A DNA stretch of 64,000 nt from Cryptosporangium arvum DSM 44712. GTDB taxonomy: Bacteria > Actinomycetota > Actinomycetes > Mycobacteriales > Cryptosporangiaceae. The position numbers and the translations under genes were made by a program. Shown here in pieces: positions 24,582-33,784 of the stretch (within the stretch, counting starts at the first letter, position 1; each line of letters starts with the position of its first letter). The DNA lies in assembly GCF_000585375.1 (NCBI RefSeq), contig NZ_KK073874.1, forward strand, positions 7,289,913 through 7,353,912. Direction: 5' to 3'. Below the pieces are notes generated by a model. That model was not told where the DNA came from, ran no database searches, and saw only the letters and a program-made list of their open reading frames with translations.

Positions 24582-25302
24582 CCGGCGTGTCATCATCGCG
24601 CGGCACGGCGAGACCACCTGGTCCGCGGAGGGAAAGTTCACCGGACACCTGGATCCGCCGCTCTCGGCGCTGGGACACCGTCAGGCGCTCGCCCTGAGCC
24701 GAGCTCTGCGACCTGAGCCCTTGACGACGATCGTCAGCAGCCCGCTGGTCAGGGCCGTGCAGACCGCCAGGGAGGTGGCCTGGGCCCACGGCCTCCCCCA
24801 CACCCTCGACGACCGGCTGGTGGAAGAAGACCTCGGCCCGTGGCAGGGGCTCACCCGGCACGAGGTCAGCCGAGCCCGGCCGGAGGCATTCGCGCGCTGG
24901 AGCGCCGGAGAGGTCGACCCCTTCGACGGCCGGGAGGGTCTGGCCGCGGTAGCGGCCCGCGCGGCCCCGGCCGTCCGGTCCGCGCTCGCCTCGGTGCCAC
25001 CGCATCAGGCACTCCTGCTGGTCACCCACTCCAACACGGCGTTGGCGCTGCTGTCGCACCTGCTGCGCGAGCCGCTCCGCGAGAGTTTGCTGCGGCCCGG
25101 TCTTCCACCGGGCGGCTTCTGGATCCTGACCGGTGGGCACGGCCACTGGTCGATCGACGGACAGGAAGGAGCGCGGAGTGGAGCTGACCTGGACGAGTCG
25201 CGCCTCGGCAACCACGACCGGTCCGGCATTGGTGAGAGAGCAGGGCATCGCGCCGATCAAGCCGTTCCTGACCGGGCGGACGTTGGCCGCTCTGCGCGCT
25301 GA
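24568..25302 (+). CDS. Histidine phosphatase (phosphoglycerate mutase-like)
   Basis: A branch-1 histidine phosphatase, 244 residues. The phosphohistidine motif is R12-H13-G14-E15, with the acid E86/E87 in LVEEDLGPW and the second His, H154, in LVTHSNTA. GTG 24568 has GGAGG 5 nt upstream. The recognisable domain ends near GGHGHWSIDG (about residue 203), yet the frame stays open for about 40 more residues and overlaps the next gene by 125 nt. That tail has no conserved features and may be dispensable. In this operon it could remove a phosphate from a biosynthetic intermediate or a self-protecting phosphorylated product. Confidence 0.83.
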   Translation: MATSDRRVIIARHGETTWSAEGKFTGHLDPPLSALGHRQALALSRALRPEPLTTIVSSPLVRAVQTAREVAWAHGLPHTLDDRLVEEDLGPWQGLTRHEVSRARPEAFARWSAGEVDPFDGREGLAAVAARAAPAVRSALASVPPHQALLLVTHSNTALALLSHLLREPLRESLLRPGLPPGGFWILTGGHGHWSIDGQEGARSGADLDESRLGNHDRSGIGERAGHRADQAVPDRADVGRSAR

Positions 25303-25873
25303 AGTCGGCACGCTGTTGACCCGGGTACCGGAACACGGCGAGCAGTTACCGTATTCGTCCGGCGCGGCCACGGCGATCGGCCGCCGACACCTGAACGACG
25401 ATTTCCCGGCGTTGGCGGAGTTCTTCTCCGCCGACTGGATGCGGACGATCGCCGAGGAGTTCTTCGCCGCCGAGGACTACAGCTTCAATCACGACGTCAT
25501 CGCGGTGAAAGATCTCCCCGGGACGACGCATGCGGCTCGCACACCGCACTACGACCGAACGCCGAACCTGAAGTTCTTTCTCTATCTGAGCGACGTGGGG
25601 AGCGACAACGGCCCGTTCGCCTGCCTCCCCGGTAGCCACCTGCACGCGAAGCGGGTCGAAGACCGGCGCCGGCGCGAACGGGTACTCCCTCGCCAGGACG
25701 AAACCCGGGAGCTCCCCGGTGAGCTCACGTCCGGGCTCCTACCCGTACTCGGCCCGGCCGGGACACTGCTGGTCATCGACAGCGACGTGATCCATCGGGG
25801 CCTTCCGGTGATCGACGGCTTCCGGCTGGCCGTGCGAGGCCGCTCGTATGCTCCGGAGTACGCACCGAGGTGA
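25178..25873 (+). CDS. Phytanoyl-CoA dioxygenase (PhyH)-family Fe(II)/2-oxoglutarate oxygenase
   Basis: A 231-residue non-heme iron oxygenase. The facial triad is His124 and Asp126 (TPHYDRTPN) with His206 (DSDVIHRGLP), and a 2-oxoglutarate-binding Arg lies about 10-14 residues later (R216 or R220). Other family marks are FFLYLSDVGSDNGPFACLPGSH. GTG 25178 is supported by GGAAGGAG 6 nt upstream, which makes a long overlap with the phosphatase frame. Expected chemistry is hydroxylation, desaturation or ring closure of a pathway intermediate. The MFS gene overlaps its stop by 4 nt (GTGA). Confidence 0.87.
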   Translation: MELTWTSRASATTTGPALVREQGIAPIKPFLTGRTLAALRAEVGTLLTRVPEHGEQLPYSSGAATAIGRRHLNDDFPALAEFFSADWMRTIAEEFFAAEDYSFNHDVIAVKDLPGTTHAARTPHYDRTPNLKFFLYLSDVGSDNGPFACLPGSHLHAKRVEDRRRRERVLPRQDETRELPGELTSGLLPVLGPAGTLLVIDSDVIHRGLPVIDGFRLAVRGRSYAPEYAPR

Positions 25874-27108
25874 CGTCCGCGGCGAACCTCCTGGCCGGCT
25901 TGATTCCCGGGTCACGCCAACAGCGAGTCCTGGCGTCAGCCCAGTTGTTGAACACGATCGGCAACGGCTTCTACCTCACGTCGATCGCGCTCTACCTCAG
26001 TCTGGTCCTGGATCGATCGGTCCTGCAGACCGGTCTGATTCTCAGCGGAGGCGGTGTCCTCGCCCTCGCCGGTGGACCCCTGGTGGGAAAAATCGCCGAC
26101 CGCTCCGGACCCCGGCGCACCTACGTCATCGTGCTCGGCTGCGGAAGCGCAGCCATGGTCGGGCTGGCCCTGACCGGGTCGGTGTTCCTGTCGATCGGCT
26201 TCATCGGTCTGGCCAGCGTGGTCGCCACGGCCGGGCCGGCGGCGCGGGCGCCGCTCGTGAATCGGTACGGCGGAGAGCAGCCGCAGCGGTTCCGCGCCTA
26301 CCTCCGGTCGACCACGAACGTCGGGTTCGCGGTGGGAGCCGGCCTCGCCGGACTGGGCCTCCACGTGGGCACGCCGACCGCCTATCAGACCCTGATCCTG
26401 CTCAACGGACTGTCGTTCCTGCTCAGCGCGGGCCTGGTCCGGCTGCTACCCGCAGACGTGGGAAGGGCGTCCGAGCCCGTCGGATCACGCCGTCGGAGCG
26501 GGGCGTTCCGCGATGCTCCGTACCTGGTCCTCGCCGTCATCGACGGCATCCTGTCGATCCAGTACCGGGTGCTGACCATCGCCGTACCGCTGTGGGTGGC
26601 CACCACCGGCCGCCCCTACTGGCTGGTCTCGGCCACGCTCGTCATCAACACCGCGATGGTGGCGCTCGGGCAGGTCTGGGTCAGCCGGGGGGTCGTGGAC
26701 CTCGCCGCCGGAGCCCGGTGCCTGCGTCGGGCCGGCTTCGTCTTTCTGCTCTCCTGCGTTCTGTTTCCGCTGTCCGACCAGCTCCCCGGGTCCGCGGCCA
26801 CGGTTCTGCTGCTGGTCGCGGCGGTGGTGCACACCCTCGGCGAGCTCTGGCACGCCTCCGGGGCGTTCGAGGTGTCCTTCCGGCTTGCCCCGCCGCACCG
26901 CACCGGCGAGTACCTCGGTGTGTTCGGGATGGGCGCCGGTCTGGCCGAGGTGGCGGCGCCGACCCTGCTCTCGTTCCTCTGCATCACCTGGGGAACCCCG
27001 GGATGGCTGCTGGTCGGAGGAGTCCTCGCGGCGGCCGGGCTGTGCGCCACCCCGGCCGTTCGCTGGGCTCAGGCGGCTCGCGAGCCGGCCGGTCGGGTCT
27101 CCGGGTAG
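25870..27108 (+). CDS. MFS transporter, likely exporter of the operon product
   Basis: A 412-residue major facilitator with about 12 membrane segments. The inter-helix 2-3 motif A is recognisable as GPLVGKIADRSGPRR (about 68-82). A hydrophilic loop between helices 6 and 7 holds ADVGRASEPVGSRRRSG. It overlaps the oxygenase gene by 4 nt and is the last gene of the operon, ending at a perfect hairpin. Export of the product, and so self-protection, is the likely role. No family-specific drug signature is obvious. Confidence 0.88.
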   Translation: MTSAANLLAGLIPGSRQQRVLASAQLLNTIGNGFYLTSIALYLSLVLDRSVLQTGLILSGGGVLALAGGPLVGKIADRSGPRRTYVIVLGCGSAAMVGLALTGSVFLSIGFIGLASVVATAGPAARAPLVNRYGGEQPQRFRAYLRSTTNVGFAVGAGLAGLGLHVGTPTAYQTLILLNGLSFLLSAGLVRLLPADVGRASEPVGSRRRSGAFRDAPYLVLAVIDGILSIQYRVLTIAVPLWVATTGRPYWLVSATLVINTAMVALGQVWVSRGVVDLAAGARCLRRAGFVFLLSCVLFPLSDQLPGSAATVLLLVAAVVHTLGELWHASGAFEVSFRLAPPHRTGEYLGVFGMGAGLAEVAAPTLLSFLCITWGTPGWLLVGGVLAAAGLCATPAVRWAQAAREPAGRVSG

Positions 27109-27114
27109 GAACCA

Positions 27115-27144
27115 GGACGCCCACCGCTCCCGCGGTGGGCGTCC
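27115..27144. terminator. Perfect hairpin between the accessory operon and ilvC
   Basis: GGACGCCCACCGC pairs exactly with GCGGTGGGCGTCC around the loop TCCC. It lies in the 43-bp gap between two convergent stop codons (27108 and 27152), so it can end transcription in both directions. There is no U-tract. Confidence 0.75.
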
Positions 27145-27151
27145 GGATCAA

Positions 27152-28204
<1,053 letters not shown>

Positions 28205-28214
28205 TTAATTCAGA

Positions 28215-28739
28215 TCAAGCGCTGACGCTACGCAACGCCACCGCGGGCGCCGCGATCGACCGGGGGCCCCGACCGATCGCCACCATGCCGGACTGCACCA
28301 GTTCCTTGATGCCGTAGGGCTCCAACACGCGGACGAGAGCCTCGAGCTTCTCGGCGGTGCCGGTGGCCTCGACGGTGATCGAGTCGGTGGAGACGTCCAC
28401 GACGTGCGCGCGGAAGAGCTCGACGGTTTCGAGCACGTGCGAGCGGGTTTGCGGGTCGGTGCGGACCTTGCAGAGCATCAGCTCGCGCTGGACCGACACC
28501 GACGTGTCGAGCTCGACGATCTTGATGACGTTGACCAGTTTGTTCAACTGCTTGGTGACCTGCTCGAGGGCCAGGCCCTCCACCGTGACGACCACGGTCA
28601 TCCGGGAGATGTCGGGGTGCTCGGTGGGCCCGACCGCCAGCGAGTGGATGTTGAACCCGCGCCGGCTGAACAGGCCCGACACCCGGGCCAGGACACCCGG
28701 CTTGTTCTCGACCAGGACCGAAAGGGTGTGCTTGCTCAT
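28215..28739 (-). CDS. ilvN: Acetolactate synthase regulatory subunit
   Basis: The 174-residue regulatory subunit that confers valine feedback inhibition on IlvB. It has an N-terminal ACT domain (HTLSVLVENKPGVLARVSGLF cut as LSVLVENKPGVLARV, then RRGFNIHSLAVGPTE) and a C-terminal ALS_ss_C domain (REL MLCKV, LEPYGIKELVQSGMVAI). It begins 18 bp after ilvB with a clear site for coupled expression, so subunits are made together. Confidence 0.96.
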   Translation of the reverse strand: MSKHTLSVLVENKPGVLARVSGLFSRRGFNIHSLAVGPTEHPDISRMTVVVTVEGLALEQVTKQLNKLVNVIKIVELDTSVSVQRELMLCKVRTDPQTRSHVLETVELFRAHVVDVSTDSITVEATGTAEKLEALVRVLEPYGIKELVQSGMVAIGRGPRSIAAPAVALRSVSA

Positions 28740-28757
28740 TGTCGTCGTCTCTTCCGA

Positions 28758-30533
28758 TCAGGTCTGGTCCTCGCCCCAGACGGGGCGGACGTCACGGGCG
28801 GCCTGGATGTCGTCGTTGCTGGCGCCGGCCGCGACCATCGGCCACACCATGGCGTCCTTGCCGACCACGAAGTCGATGACGACCGGCTGGTCGTCGATCT
28901 CCATCGCCTTCTCGATCGTGGCGTCGACGTCACCCGCGGTTTCGCAGCGCAGCCCGGCGCAGCCGAGCGCGTCGGCCAGCTTCACGAAGTCGGGCACGCG
29001 CTGCTTGTGGGTCTTCAGGTCGGTGTTGGAGTAACGCTTGTCGTAGAACAGCGTCTGCCACTGCCGCACCATGCCCAGGTTGCCGTTGTTGATGACGGCG
29101 ACCTTGATCGGGATGCCCTCCAGGGCGCAGGTGGCCAGTTCCTGATTGGTCATCTGGAAGCAGCCGTCGCCGTCGATCGCCCACACGGTGGTGTCGGGCT
29201 TACCGACCTTGGCGCCCATGGCGGCGGGGACGGCGTATCCCATCGTCCCGGCGCCGCCGGAGTTCAGCCAGGTGTACGGGTTCTCGTACGAGATGAACTG
29301 GCTGGCCCACATCTGGTGCTGGCCCACTCCCGCGGCGAAGATCGTCTCCGGTCCGGAGATCTTCCCCAGCCGCTCGATGACGTACTGGGGTGCCAGCGTG
29401 CCATCGGGGTGGTCGTCGTAGCCCAGCGGGTACGTCTCGCGGGTCTTGTTCAGCAGGGCCCACCAGGGGTCCAGGTCCGCGCGGTGACCGGCCTGGTGCT
29501 CGGCCTGCAGCGCGACGACCAGCTCGGCGATCACCTCGCGGGCGTCACCGACGATCGGGACGTCCGCGGTGCGGTTCTTGCTGATCTCGGCCGGGTCGAT
29601 GTCGGCGTGGACGATCGTCGCGTACGGGGCGAAGCTGTCGAGGTTGCCGGTGACGCGGTCGTCGAAGCGGGCGCCCAGCGCGACGATCAGGTCGGCCTTC
29701 TGCAGCGAGGTGACCGCCGCGACGGTGCCGTGCATGCCGGGCATGCCCAGGTGCTGCGGGTGGCTGTCGGGGAACGCCCCGCGAGCCATCAGCGTGGTGA
29801 TCACCGGAGCGCCGGACAGCTCGGCCAGCACCTTCAGCTCCGCCGACGCGCGGGCCTTCAGCACCCCGCCGCCGACGTAGAGCACCGGGCGCTTCGACGA
29901 GGTGAGCAGCCGGGCGGCCTCGCGGACCTGCTTGCCGTGCGGGTGCACGGTCGGCCGGTAGCCGGGCAGGTTCAGCTGCGGCGGCCAGTTGAACCGCGTC
30001 ATCGCCTGCTGGACGTCCTTCGGCACGTCGACCAGGACCGGGCCGGGGCGGCCGGTGGAGGCGAGGTGGAAGGCCTCGGCGATCGTCTGCGGGATCTCTT
30101 CGGGGTGCTTGACCAGGAAGTTGTGCTTGGTGATCGGCAGCGTGATGCCGCAGATGTCCGCCTCCTGGAAGGCGTCGGTGCCGATCATCGGGGTGCTGAC
30201 CTGGCCGGTGATCGCGACCATCGGCACCGAGTCCATGTACGCGTCGGCGATCGGGGTCACCAGGTTCGTCGCGCCCGGGCCGGAGGTGGCCATGCAGACG
30301 CCGACCTTGCCGGTGGCCTGCGCGTAGCCCTCGGCCGCGTGGCCTGCGCCCTGCTCGTGCCGGACCAGGATGTGCCGGACGCCCGGGGCGTCGTAGAGCG
30401 GGTCGTACGTCGGAAGAATGGTGCCGCCCGGGATGCCGAAGACCACCTCGGCGCCGACCGCCTCCAGGGAGCGGACAAGCGACTGGGCACCCGTGACCGA
30501 TTCGTGGGCCGGCGGGGTGGCTGGTGCGTTCAT
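28758..30533 (-). CDS. ilvB: Acetolactate synthase catalytic subunit
   Basis: A TPP- and FAD-dependent synthase of 591 residues that forms acetolactate or acetohydroxybutyrate from pyruvate (and 2-oxobutyrate). The catalytic Glu is in [14 protein letters not shown]; the TPP-Mg motif begins [12 protein letters not shown] and continues to [15 protein letters not shown] at 30533 has GAAGAGG 9 nt upstream. A leader of about 145 nt precedes it, with promoter, 10-codon peptide, hairpin and terminator, so expression is under attenuation control. Confidence 0.97.
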   Translation of the reverse strand: MNAPATPPAHESVTGAQSLVRSLEAVGAEVVFGIPGGTILPTYDPLYDAPGVRHILVRHEQGAGHAAEGYAQATGKVGVCMATSGPGATNLVTPIADAYMDSVPMVAITGQVSTPMIGTDAFQEADICGITLPITKHNFLVKHPEEIPQTIAEAFHLASTGRPGPVLVDVPKDVQQAMTRFNWPPQLNLPGYRPTVHPHGKQVREAARLLTSSKRPVLYVGGGVLKARASAELKVLAELSGAPVITTLMARGAFPDSHPQHLGMPGMHGTVAAVTSLQKADLIVALGARFDDRVTGNLDSFAPYATIVHADIDPAEISKNRTADVPIVGDAREVIAELVVALQAEHQAGHRADLDPWWALLNKTRETYPLGYDDHPDGTLAPQYVIERLGKISGPETIFAAGVGQHQMWASQFISYENPYTWLNSGGAGTMGYAVPAAMGAKVGKPDTTVWAIDGDGCFQMTNQELATCALEGIPIKVAVINNGNLGMVRQWQTLFYDKRYSNTDLKTHKQRVPDFVKLADALGCAGLRCETAGDVDATIEKAMEIDDQPVVIDFVVGKDAMVWPMVAAGASNDDIQAARDVRPVWGEDQT

Positions 30534-30581
30534 GGCATTGGCCTCTTCGTGTAGCGGTGACGCGGTCTCGAGTTCTCGGGC

Positions 30582-30616
30582 AACAAAAAACCCCTCGTGC
30601 CTGCGGCACGGGGGGT
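30582..30616 (-). terminator. Attenuator terminator of the ilvB leader
   Basis: On the minus strand, CCCC-C-CGTGCC pairs with GGCACG-A-GGGG (one mismatch) around a GCA loop and is followed by TTTTTT. It lies 50 bp before the ilvB ATG. Confidence 0.88.
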
Positions 30617-30618
30617 GA

Positions 30619-30648
30619 GCGCGTCGACGTGGTGCGGTGTCGACGCGC
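30619..30648 (-). promoter_or_regulatory. Conserved attenuator hairpin of the ilvB leader (loop ACCGCACCAC)
   Basis: Arms GCGCGTCGAC and GTCGACGCGC pair perfectly over 10 bp. The loop shares CCGCACCAC with the cimA leader hairpin, and the stop codon of the leader peptide supplies the first stem base in both. Stem bases differ in a compensatory way between the two leaders. Confidence 0.8.
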
Positions 30649-30680
30649 TAGCTGAGTACGAGAATTCGGGTGGATCGCAC
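30648..30680 (-). CDS. ilvB leader peptide (10 aa, Ile-Leu-Val-Leu)
   Basis: The ORF reads MRSTRILVLS-TAG from GTG at 30680. Four consecutive branched-chain codons (ATT CTC GTA CTC) sit two codons before the stop, as in other actinobacterial ilvB attenuators. Ribosome stalling at these codons when Ile, Leu or Val is scarce would change folding of the hairpin at 30619-30648 and prevent the terminator. The promoter -10 ends 7 nt before the GTG, so this small ORF is probably at the very 5' end of the mRNA. Confidence 0.85.
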   Translation of the reverse strand: MRSTRILVLS

Positions 30681-30687
30681 GATCGTC

Positions 30688-30716
30688 ACGGTAGGCCGCT
30701 TCCCACCCGACGTCAA
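30688..30716 (-). promoter_or_regulatory. ilvBNC promoter
   Basis: On the minus strand, -35 TTGACG (30711-30716) and -10 TACCGT (30688-30693) are exactly 17 bp apart. The predicted transcription start coincides with the GTG of the leader peptide. Confidence 0.75.
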
Positions 30717-30747
30717 ACTCATCCCACTCTGTGGTCCACGCGTCGGC

Positions 30748-30781
30748 GTGGGCCGCCCTCCGTGCCCGGAGGGCGGCCCAC
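30748..30781 (-). terminator. Terminator-like hairpin after yoeB
   Basis: GTGGGCCGCCCTCC pairs perfectly with GGAGGGCGGCCCAC over 14 bp around a 6-nt loop, 4 bp beyond the toxin stop codon. It should insulate the toxin-antitoxin operon from the ilvB promoter just downstream. Confidence 0.75.
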
Positions 30782-30785
30782 ACGG

Positions 30786-31043
30786 TCACTCGTAGTGGTA
30801 CCGACACTCAGCGATCCGGACCTCCTCATCGACGACCTTGTAGACCAGGCGGTGCTCAAGGGTGATCCGGCGCGCCCAGTATCCGGCGCGGTCGTATTTG
30901 AGCGGCTCGGGCCGTCCGATTCCCTCGTTGCCGTTGCGCTTGATGTCGTCCAGCAGGGCGTTGATCCGCTTCACGACCCTGCGGTCCTGCTCTTGCCACC
31001 ACACGTACTCATCCCAAGCGCGCGTGCTCCAGACAAGCTTCAT
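30786..31043 (-). CDS. yoeB: YoeB-family toxin (ribosome-dependent mRNA endonuclease)
   Basis: An 85-residue toxin of the Txe/YoeB family. The residues known to act in E. coli YoeB are at the same positions: Glu46 (GRPEPLKY), Arg65 (EHRLVYKV), His83 and Tyr84 (CRYHYE at the C-terminus). The opening MKLVWSTRAWDEYVWWQ is also characteristic. It overlaps the antitoxin gene by 4 nt (ATGA), so synthesis is coupled. The toxin should cleave translated mRNA near start codons when the antitoxin is lost. It looks intact. Confidence 0.93.
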   Translation of the reverse strand: MKLVWSTRAWDEYVWWQEQDRRVVKRINALLDDIKRNGNEGIGRPEPLKYDRAGYWARRITLEHRLVYKVVDEEVRIAECRYHYE

Positions 31044-31291
31044 TCGATGACATCCCTGACGATGCCGCCGCCACTTTCGAGCTCTTCGATCGACTCGAGC
31101 AGGCGACGCGCGTTGGCGGGGCTGCGGAACAGGTACAGCGTTTCCTTCATGGACTCGTACTCGTCCAAGGGGACGATGACGACTGGGTCGTGCCCAGAGC
31201 GGGTGATCACGATTTCCTCTCGGTCGTTGATCACGGCGTCGAGCACCTCGGCGTACCGCGCACGTGACTCGGAGTAGGACATGGTTCGCAT
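31040..31291 (-). CDS. yefM: YefM-family antitoxin
   Basis: An 83-residue Phd/YefM antitoxin. The N-terminal DNA-binding part starts MRTMSYSESRARYAEVLDAV, followed by EEIVITRSGHDPVVIVPLDEY; the C-terminal toxin-neutralizing segment has the usual LLESIEELESG. It precedes the toxin gene with a 4-nt overlap. Two TTGTAC motifs just upstream are the expected operator for autorepression by the YefM-YoeB complex. Confidence 0.93.
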   Translation of the reverse strand: MRTMSYSESRARYAEVLDAVINDREEIVITRSGHDPVVIVPLDEYESMKETLYLFRSPANARRLLESIEELESGGGIVRDVIE

Positions 31292-31317
31292 TGGGACCTC
31301 CGACGATGCGGTAGCAG

Positions 31318-31335
31318 TTGTACAAAAAATTGTAC
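31318..31335. promoter_or_regulatory. YefM-YoeB operator (paired TTGTAC motifs)
   Basis: TTGTACAA (31318-31325) and TTGTAC (31330-31335) are spaced by one helical turn, 27 bp upstream of the antitoxin gene. TGTACA-core palindromes are the known binding elements of YefM in E. coli. The AT-rich linker stands out in this GC-rich DNA. Confidence 0.7.
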
Positions 31336-31393
31336 GTCCGACCGTCGGACGCAGTCATCATATGGGCACGTACACATGAGTCGCAACCGCGAA

Positions 31394-31428
31394 AAAGGGG
31401 GCCGCTCCAGAACGGAGCGGCCCCCTTT
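31394..31428 (-). terminator. Rho-independent terminator of ilvD
   Basis: AAAGGGGGCCGCTCC pairs perfectly with GGAGCGGCCCCCTTT (15 bp) around the loop AGAAC. In the ilvD direction the stem is followed by TTTTTC. It begins 8 bp beyond the ilvD stop codon. Confidence 0.9.
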
Positions 31429-31435
31429 GTACGAG

Positions 31436-33112
31436 CTAGCTGCAGACGGCGCCGGTGGCGGCGGAGCCGACGAGCTTGGCGTACTTGGACAGGACGCCGG
31501 TGTCGTAGGTGGGCGGGAGGGGCTTCCACTCCTGCCGGCGACGCTCCAGCTCGGCCTCGTCGACCAGCAGGTCCAGCGTCTGGGCGTTCAGGTCGAGCCG
31601 GATCCGGTCGCCCTCCTGCACCAGCGCGATCGGACCTCCGTGCGCGGCCTCCGGGGCGACGTGCCCGATGCACGGCCCGGTCGTCCCGCCGGAGAACCGG
31701 CCGTCGGTGAGCAGCAACACGTCCTTGCCGAGGCCCGCGCCCTTGATCGCGCCGGTCACCGCGAGCATCTCGCGCATGCCGGGGCCACCCTTCGGGCCCT
31801 CGTTGCGGATCACGATCACGTCGCCCTTGTTCAGCGTGTTGTGGGTGACCGCGTCCATCGCGCCCTGCTCGCCCTCGAACACCCGCGCGGTGCCCTCGAA
31901 CACCTCGTACTCGATGCCGGCCGACTTGAGCACGGCACCGTCGGGCGCCAGCGAGCCGCGCAGCACCGTGATGCCACCGACCGGGTGGATCGGGTTCTGC
32001 ACCGCGTGGATGATCTTGCCGTCCGGGTCCGGCGGAGCGATCTCGGCGAGGTTCTCGGCCAGCGTCCGACCGGTCACGGTCAGGCAGTCGCCGTGCAGCA
32101 ACCCGGCGTCGAGCAGCGCCTTCATCACGACCGGCACGCCGCCGATCTCGTCGACGTCGGTCATCACGTACTGACCGAACGGCTTCACGTCGGCCAGGTG
32201 CGGCGTGCGCCGGCCGATCTCGTTGAAGTCCTCGAGCGTGATGTCGACCTTCGCCTCGTGGGCGATCGCCATCAGGTGCAGCACCGCGTTCGTGGAGCCG
32301 CCGAGCGCCTGCACCAGCGTGATCGCGTTCTCGAACGCCTCGCGGGTCATGATCTGACGCGCGGTGATGCCGTTCTTGATCAGGTTGATCACGGCCTCGC
32401 CGGACTTCACCGCGTACCCGTCGCGACGACGGTCGGGCGCCGGCGGCGCGGCCGAACCCGGCAGTGACATGCCCAGCGCCTCGGCCGCGCTGGCCATCGT
32501 GTTCGCGGTGTACATGCCGCCGCAGGCGCCCTCGCCCGGACAGATCGCTCGCTCGACCCGGTCGACCTCGTCGCGGCTGATGAGCCCGCGGGCGCAGGCC
32601 CCGACGGCCTCGAACGCGTCGATGACGGTGACCGTGCGGCCGTCGATCTTGCCGGGCAGCGTCGATCCGGCGTAGAGGAAGACCGACGCCAGGTCGAGGC
32701 GCGCGGCGGCCATCAGCATGCCGGGCAGCGACTTGTCGCAGCCGGCCAGCAGGACGCTGCCGTCCAGCCGCTCCGCCTGCATCACGACCTCGACCGAGTC
32801 GGCGATGACCTCACGGCTGACCAGCGAGTAGTGCATGCCGACGTGGCCCATCGAGATGCCGTCGGACACCGAGATCGTGCCGAACTCCATCGGGAACCCG
32901 CCGGCGGTGCGCACGCCTTCCTTGGAGGCCTTCGCGAGCCGGTCGAGCGAGAGGTTGCACGGCGTGATCTCGTTCCACGAGGACGCGACGCCGATCTGCG
33001 GCTTGGCGAAGTCCTCGTCCTTCATGCCGACGGCCCGGAGCATGCCGCGGGCCGCGGCCTTCTCGAGACCGTCGGTCACGTCGGTGCTGCGTGGTTTCAG
33101 CGGATGCGTCAT
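31436..33112 (-). CDS. ilvD: Dihydroxy-acid dehydratase
   Basis: Third common step of branched-chain amino acid synthesis: dehydration of dihydroxy acids to 2-oxo acids with an Fe-S cluster. 558 residues from ATG 33112 (GAGGAA upstream), opening [15 protein letters not shown]. Cluster-ligand regions are [26 protein letters not shown] and [31 protein letters not shown] is near the C-terminus. The size and motifs fit the type close to leaf and mycobacterial enzymes with a [2Fe-2S] centre. It has its own transcription unit, separate from ilvBNC by the toxin-antitoxin genes. The long upstream open frame is non-coding. Confidence 0.95.
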   Translation of the reverse strand: MTHPLKPRSTDVTDGLEKAAARGMLRAVGMKDEDFAKPQIGVASSWNEITPCNLSLDRLAKASKEGVRTAGGFPMEFGTISVSDGISMGHVGMHYSLVSREVIADSVEVVMQAERLDGSVLLAGCDKSLPGMLMAAARLDLASVFLYAGSTLPGKIDGRTVTVIDAFEAVGACARGLISRDEVDRVERAICPGEGACGGMYTANTMASAAEALGMSLPGSAAPPAPDRRRDGYAVKSGEAVINLIKNGITARQIMTREAFENAITLVQALGGSTNAVLHLMAIAHEAKVDITLEDFNEIGRRTPHLADVKPFGQYVMTDVDEIGGVPVVMKALLDAGLLHGDCLTVTGRTLAENLAEIAPPDPDGKIIHAVQNPIHPVGGITVLRGSLAPDGAVLKSAGIEYEVFEGTARVFEGEQGAMDAVTHNTLNKGDVIVIRNEGPKGGPGMREMLAVTGAIKGAGLGKDVLLLTDGRFSGGTTGPCIGHVAPEAAHGGPIALVQEGDRIRLDLNAQTLDLLVDEAELERRRQEWKPLPPTYDTGVLSKYAKLVGSAATGAVCS

Positions 33113-33334
33113 ACGAGTTCCTCGGCTGGGCCTTCCGGGGAAGGCGCGGGTGAGCGACGGTCGGCGCGGGGCCGACCCGCCGCCGGTGGGGAGCGTCCCG
33201 TGACCGGGGCCGGGGTAGCGGCCGTGAGCGGCAGCCGCGGTGACGGCAGCGAGCTCGGCGCCCGGGACGGCGGGGCAGCGCGGTGCCACGAGCCTACGCC
33301 GCCCCGGGCGCGCCGGACCTGCGACACTGGAAGG

Positions 33335-33748
33335 GTGAGCACCCAGACCCCGGCCAAGCCGGTCCGCGTCCGGTTCCGGCAGAGTTTCGCCACCGTCGCC
33401 GCGATCCTGCTGATGGCGATCGGGGCGTTCACGATCGCCGGTCAGAGCTGGTGGTACGCGCCGGTGATGGTGGTCCCGCTGGCCGCGCTGTGGTGGGTGA
33501 TCCGCACCGGTGTCGACGTCGACGCCGAGCACCTCACGATCCGGCGCGCGTTCGGGCGCCGGACGCTGCGCTGGGACGAGATCGAGGGTTTCCTCTCGTC
33601 CCGGGGGCGGGTCTCGGTGCAACTGGTCGACGGCGGCACGCTCCGGCTACCCGCGGTGACCCCCGCGACCCTCCCCCGGCTGATCGAGTCGGTCGGGCTC
33701 ACCACCCCCGGACCCGAACGCGCACAGGAGACCGTCACCGAGGCGTGA
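33335..33748 (+). CDS. PH-domain membrane-associated protein (Cfp6-like)
   Basis: A 137-residue protein with two adjacent membrane segments ([19 protein letters not shown] and [18 protein letters not shown]) and a bacterial PH-like beta domain ([24 protein letters not shown] cut: [17 protein letters not shown]). The GTG at 33335 directly follows GGAAGG. By type and position, downstream of the ilvB side and before a sugar-dehydrogenase lipoprotein, it corresponds to Rv3004 (cfp6) of M. tuberculosis. Function in that family is not established. Confidence 0.82.
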   Translation: MSTQTPAKPVRVRFRQSFATVAAILLMAIGAFTIAGQSWWYAPVMVVPLAALWWVIRTGVDVDAEHLTIRRAFGRRTLRWDEIEGFLSSRGRVSVQLVDGGTLRLPAVTPATLPRLIESVGLTTPGPERAQETVTEA

Positions 33749-33784
33749 CCGACGGCGCTGGGAGGTGCCGGTTAGGCTCGGTGC

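Larger units (their letters stand above)
20104..27144 (+). other. Candidate biosynthetic operon: radical SAM, two ATP-grasp ligases, SDR, phosphatase, PhyH oxygenase, MFS
   Basis: Seven same-strand genes with short gaps, 4-14 nt overlaps or longer overlaps run from one promoter (20104) to one perfect 13-bp hairpin (27115-27144). No gene belongs to primary metabolism. No NRPS, PKS, lanthipeptide enzyme, RiPP recognition element or regulator is present. The enzyme set suits a small peptide or amino-acid-derived metabolite: two amide bonds, radical and iron-dependent tailoring, dephosphorylation and export. It separates serA from ilvC, which are close neighbours in related actinobacteria. The product is unknown. 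Confidence 0.7.
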
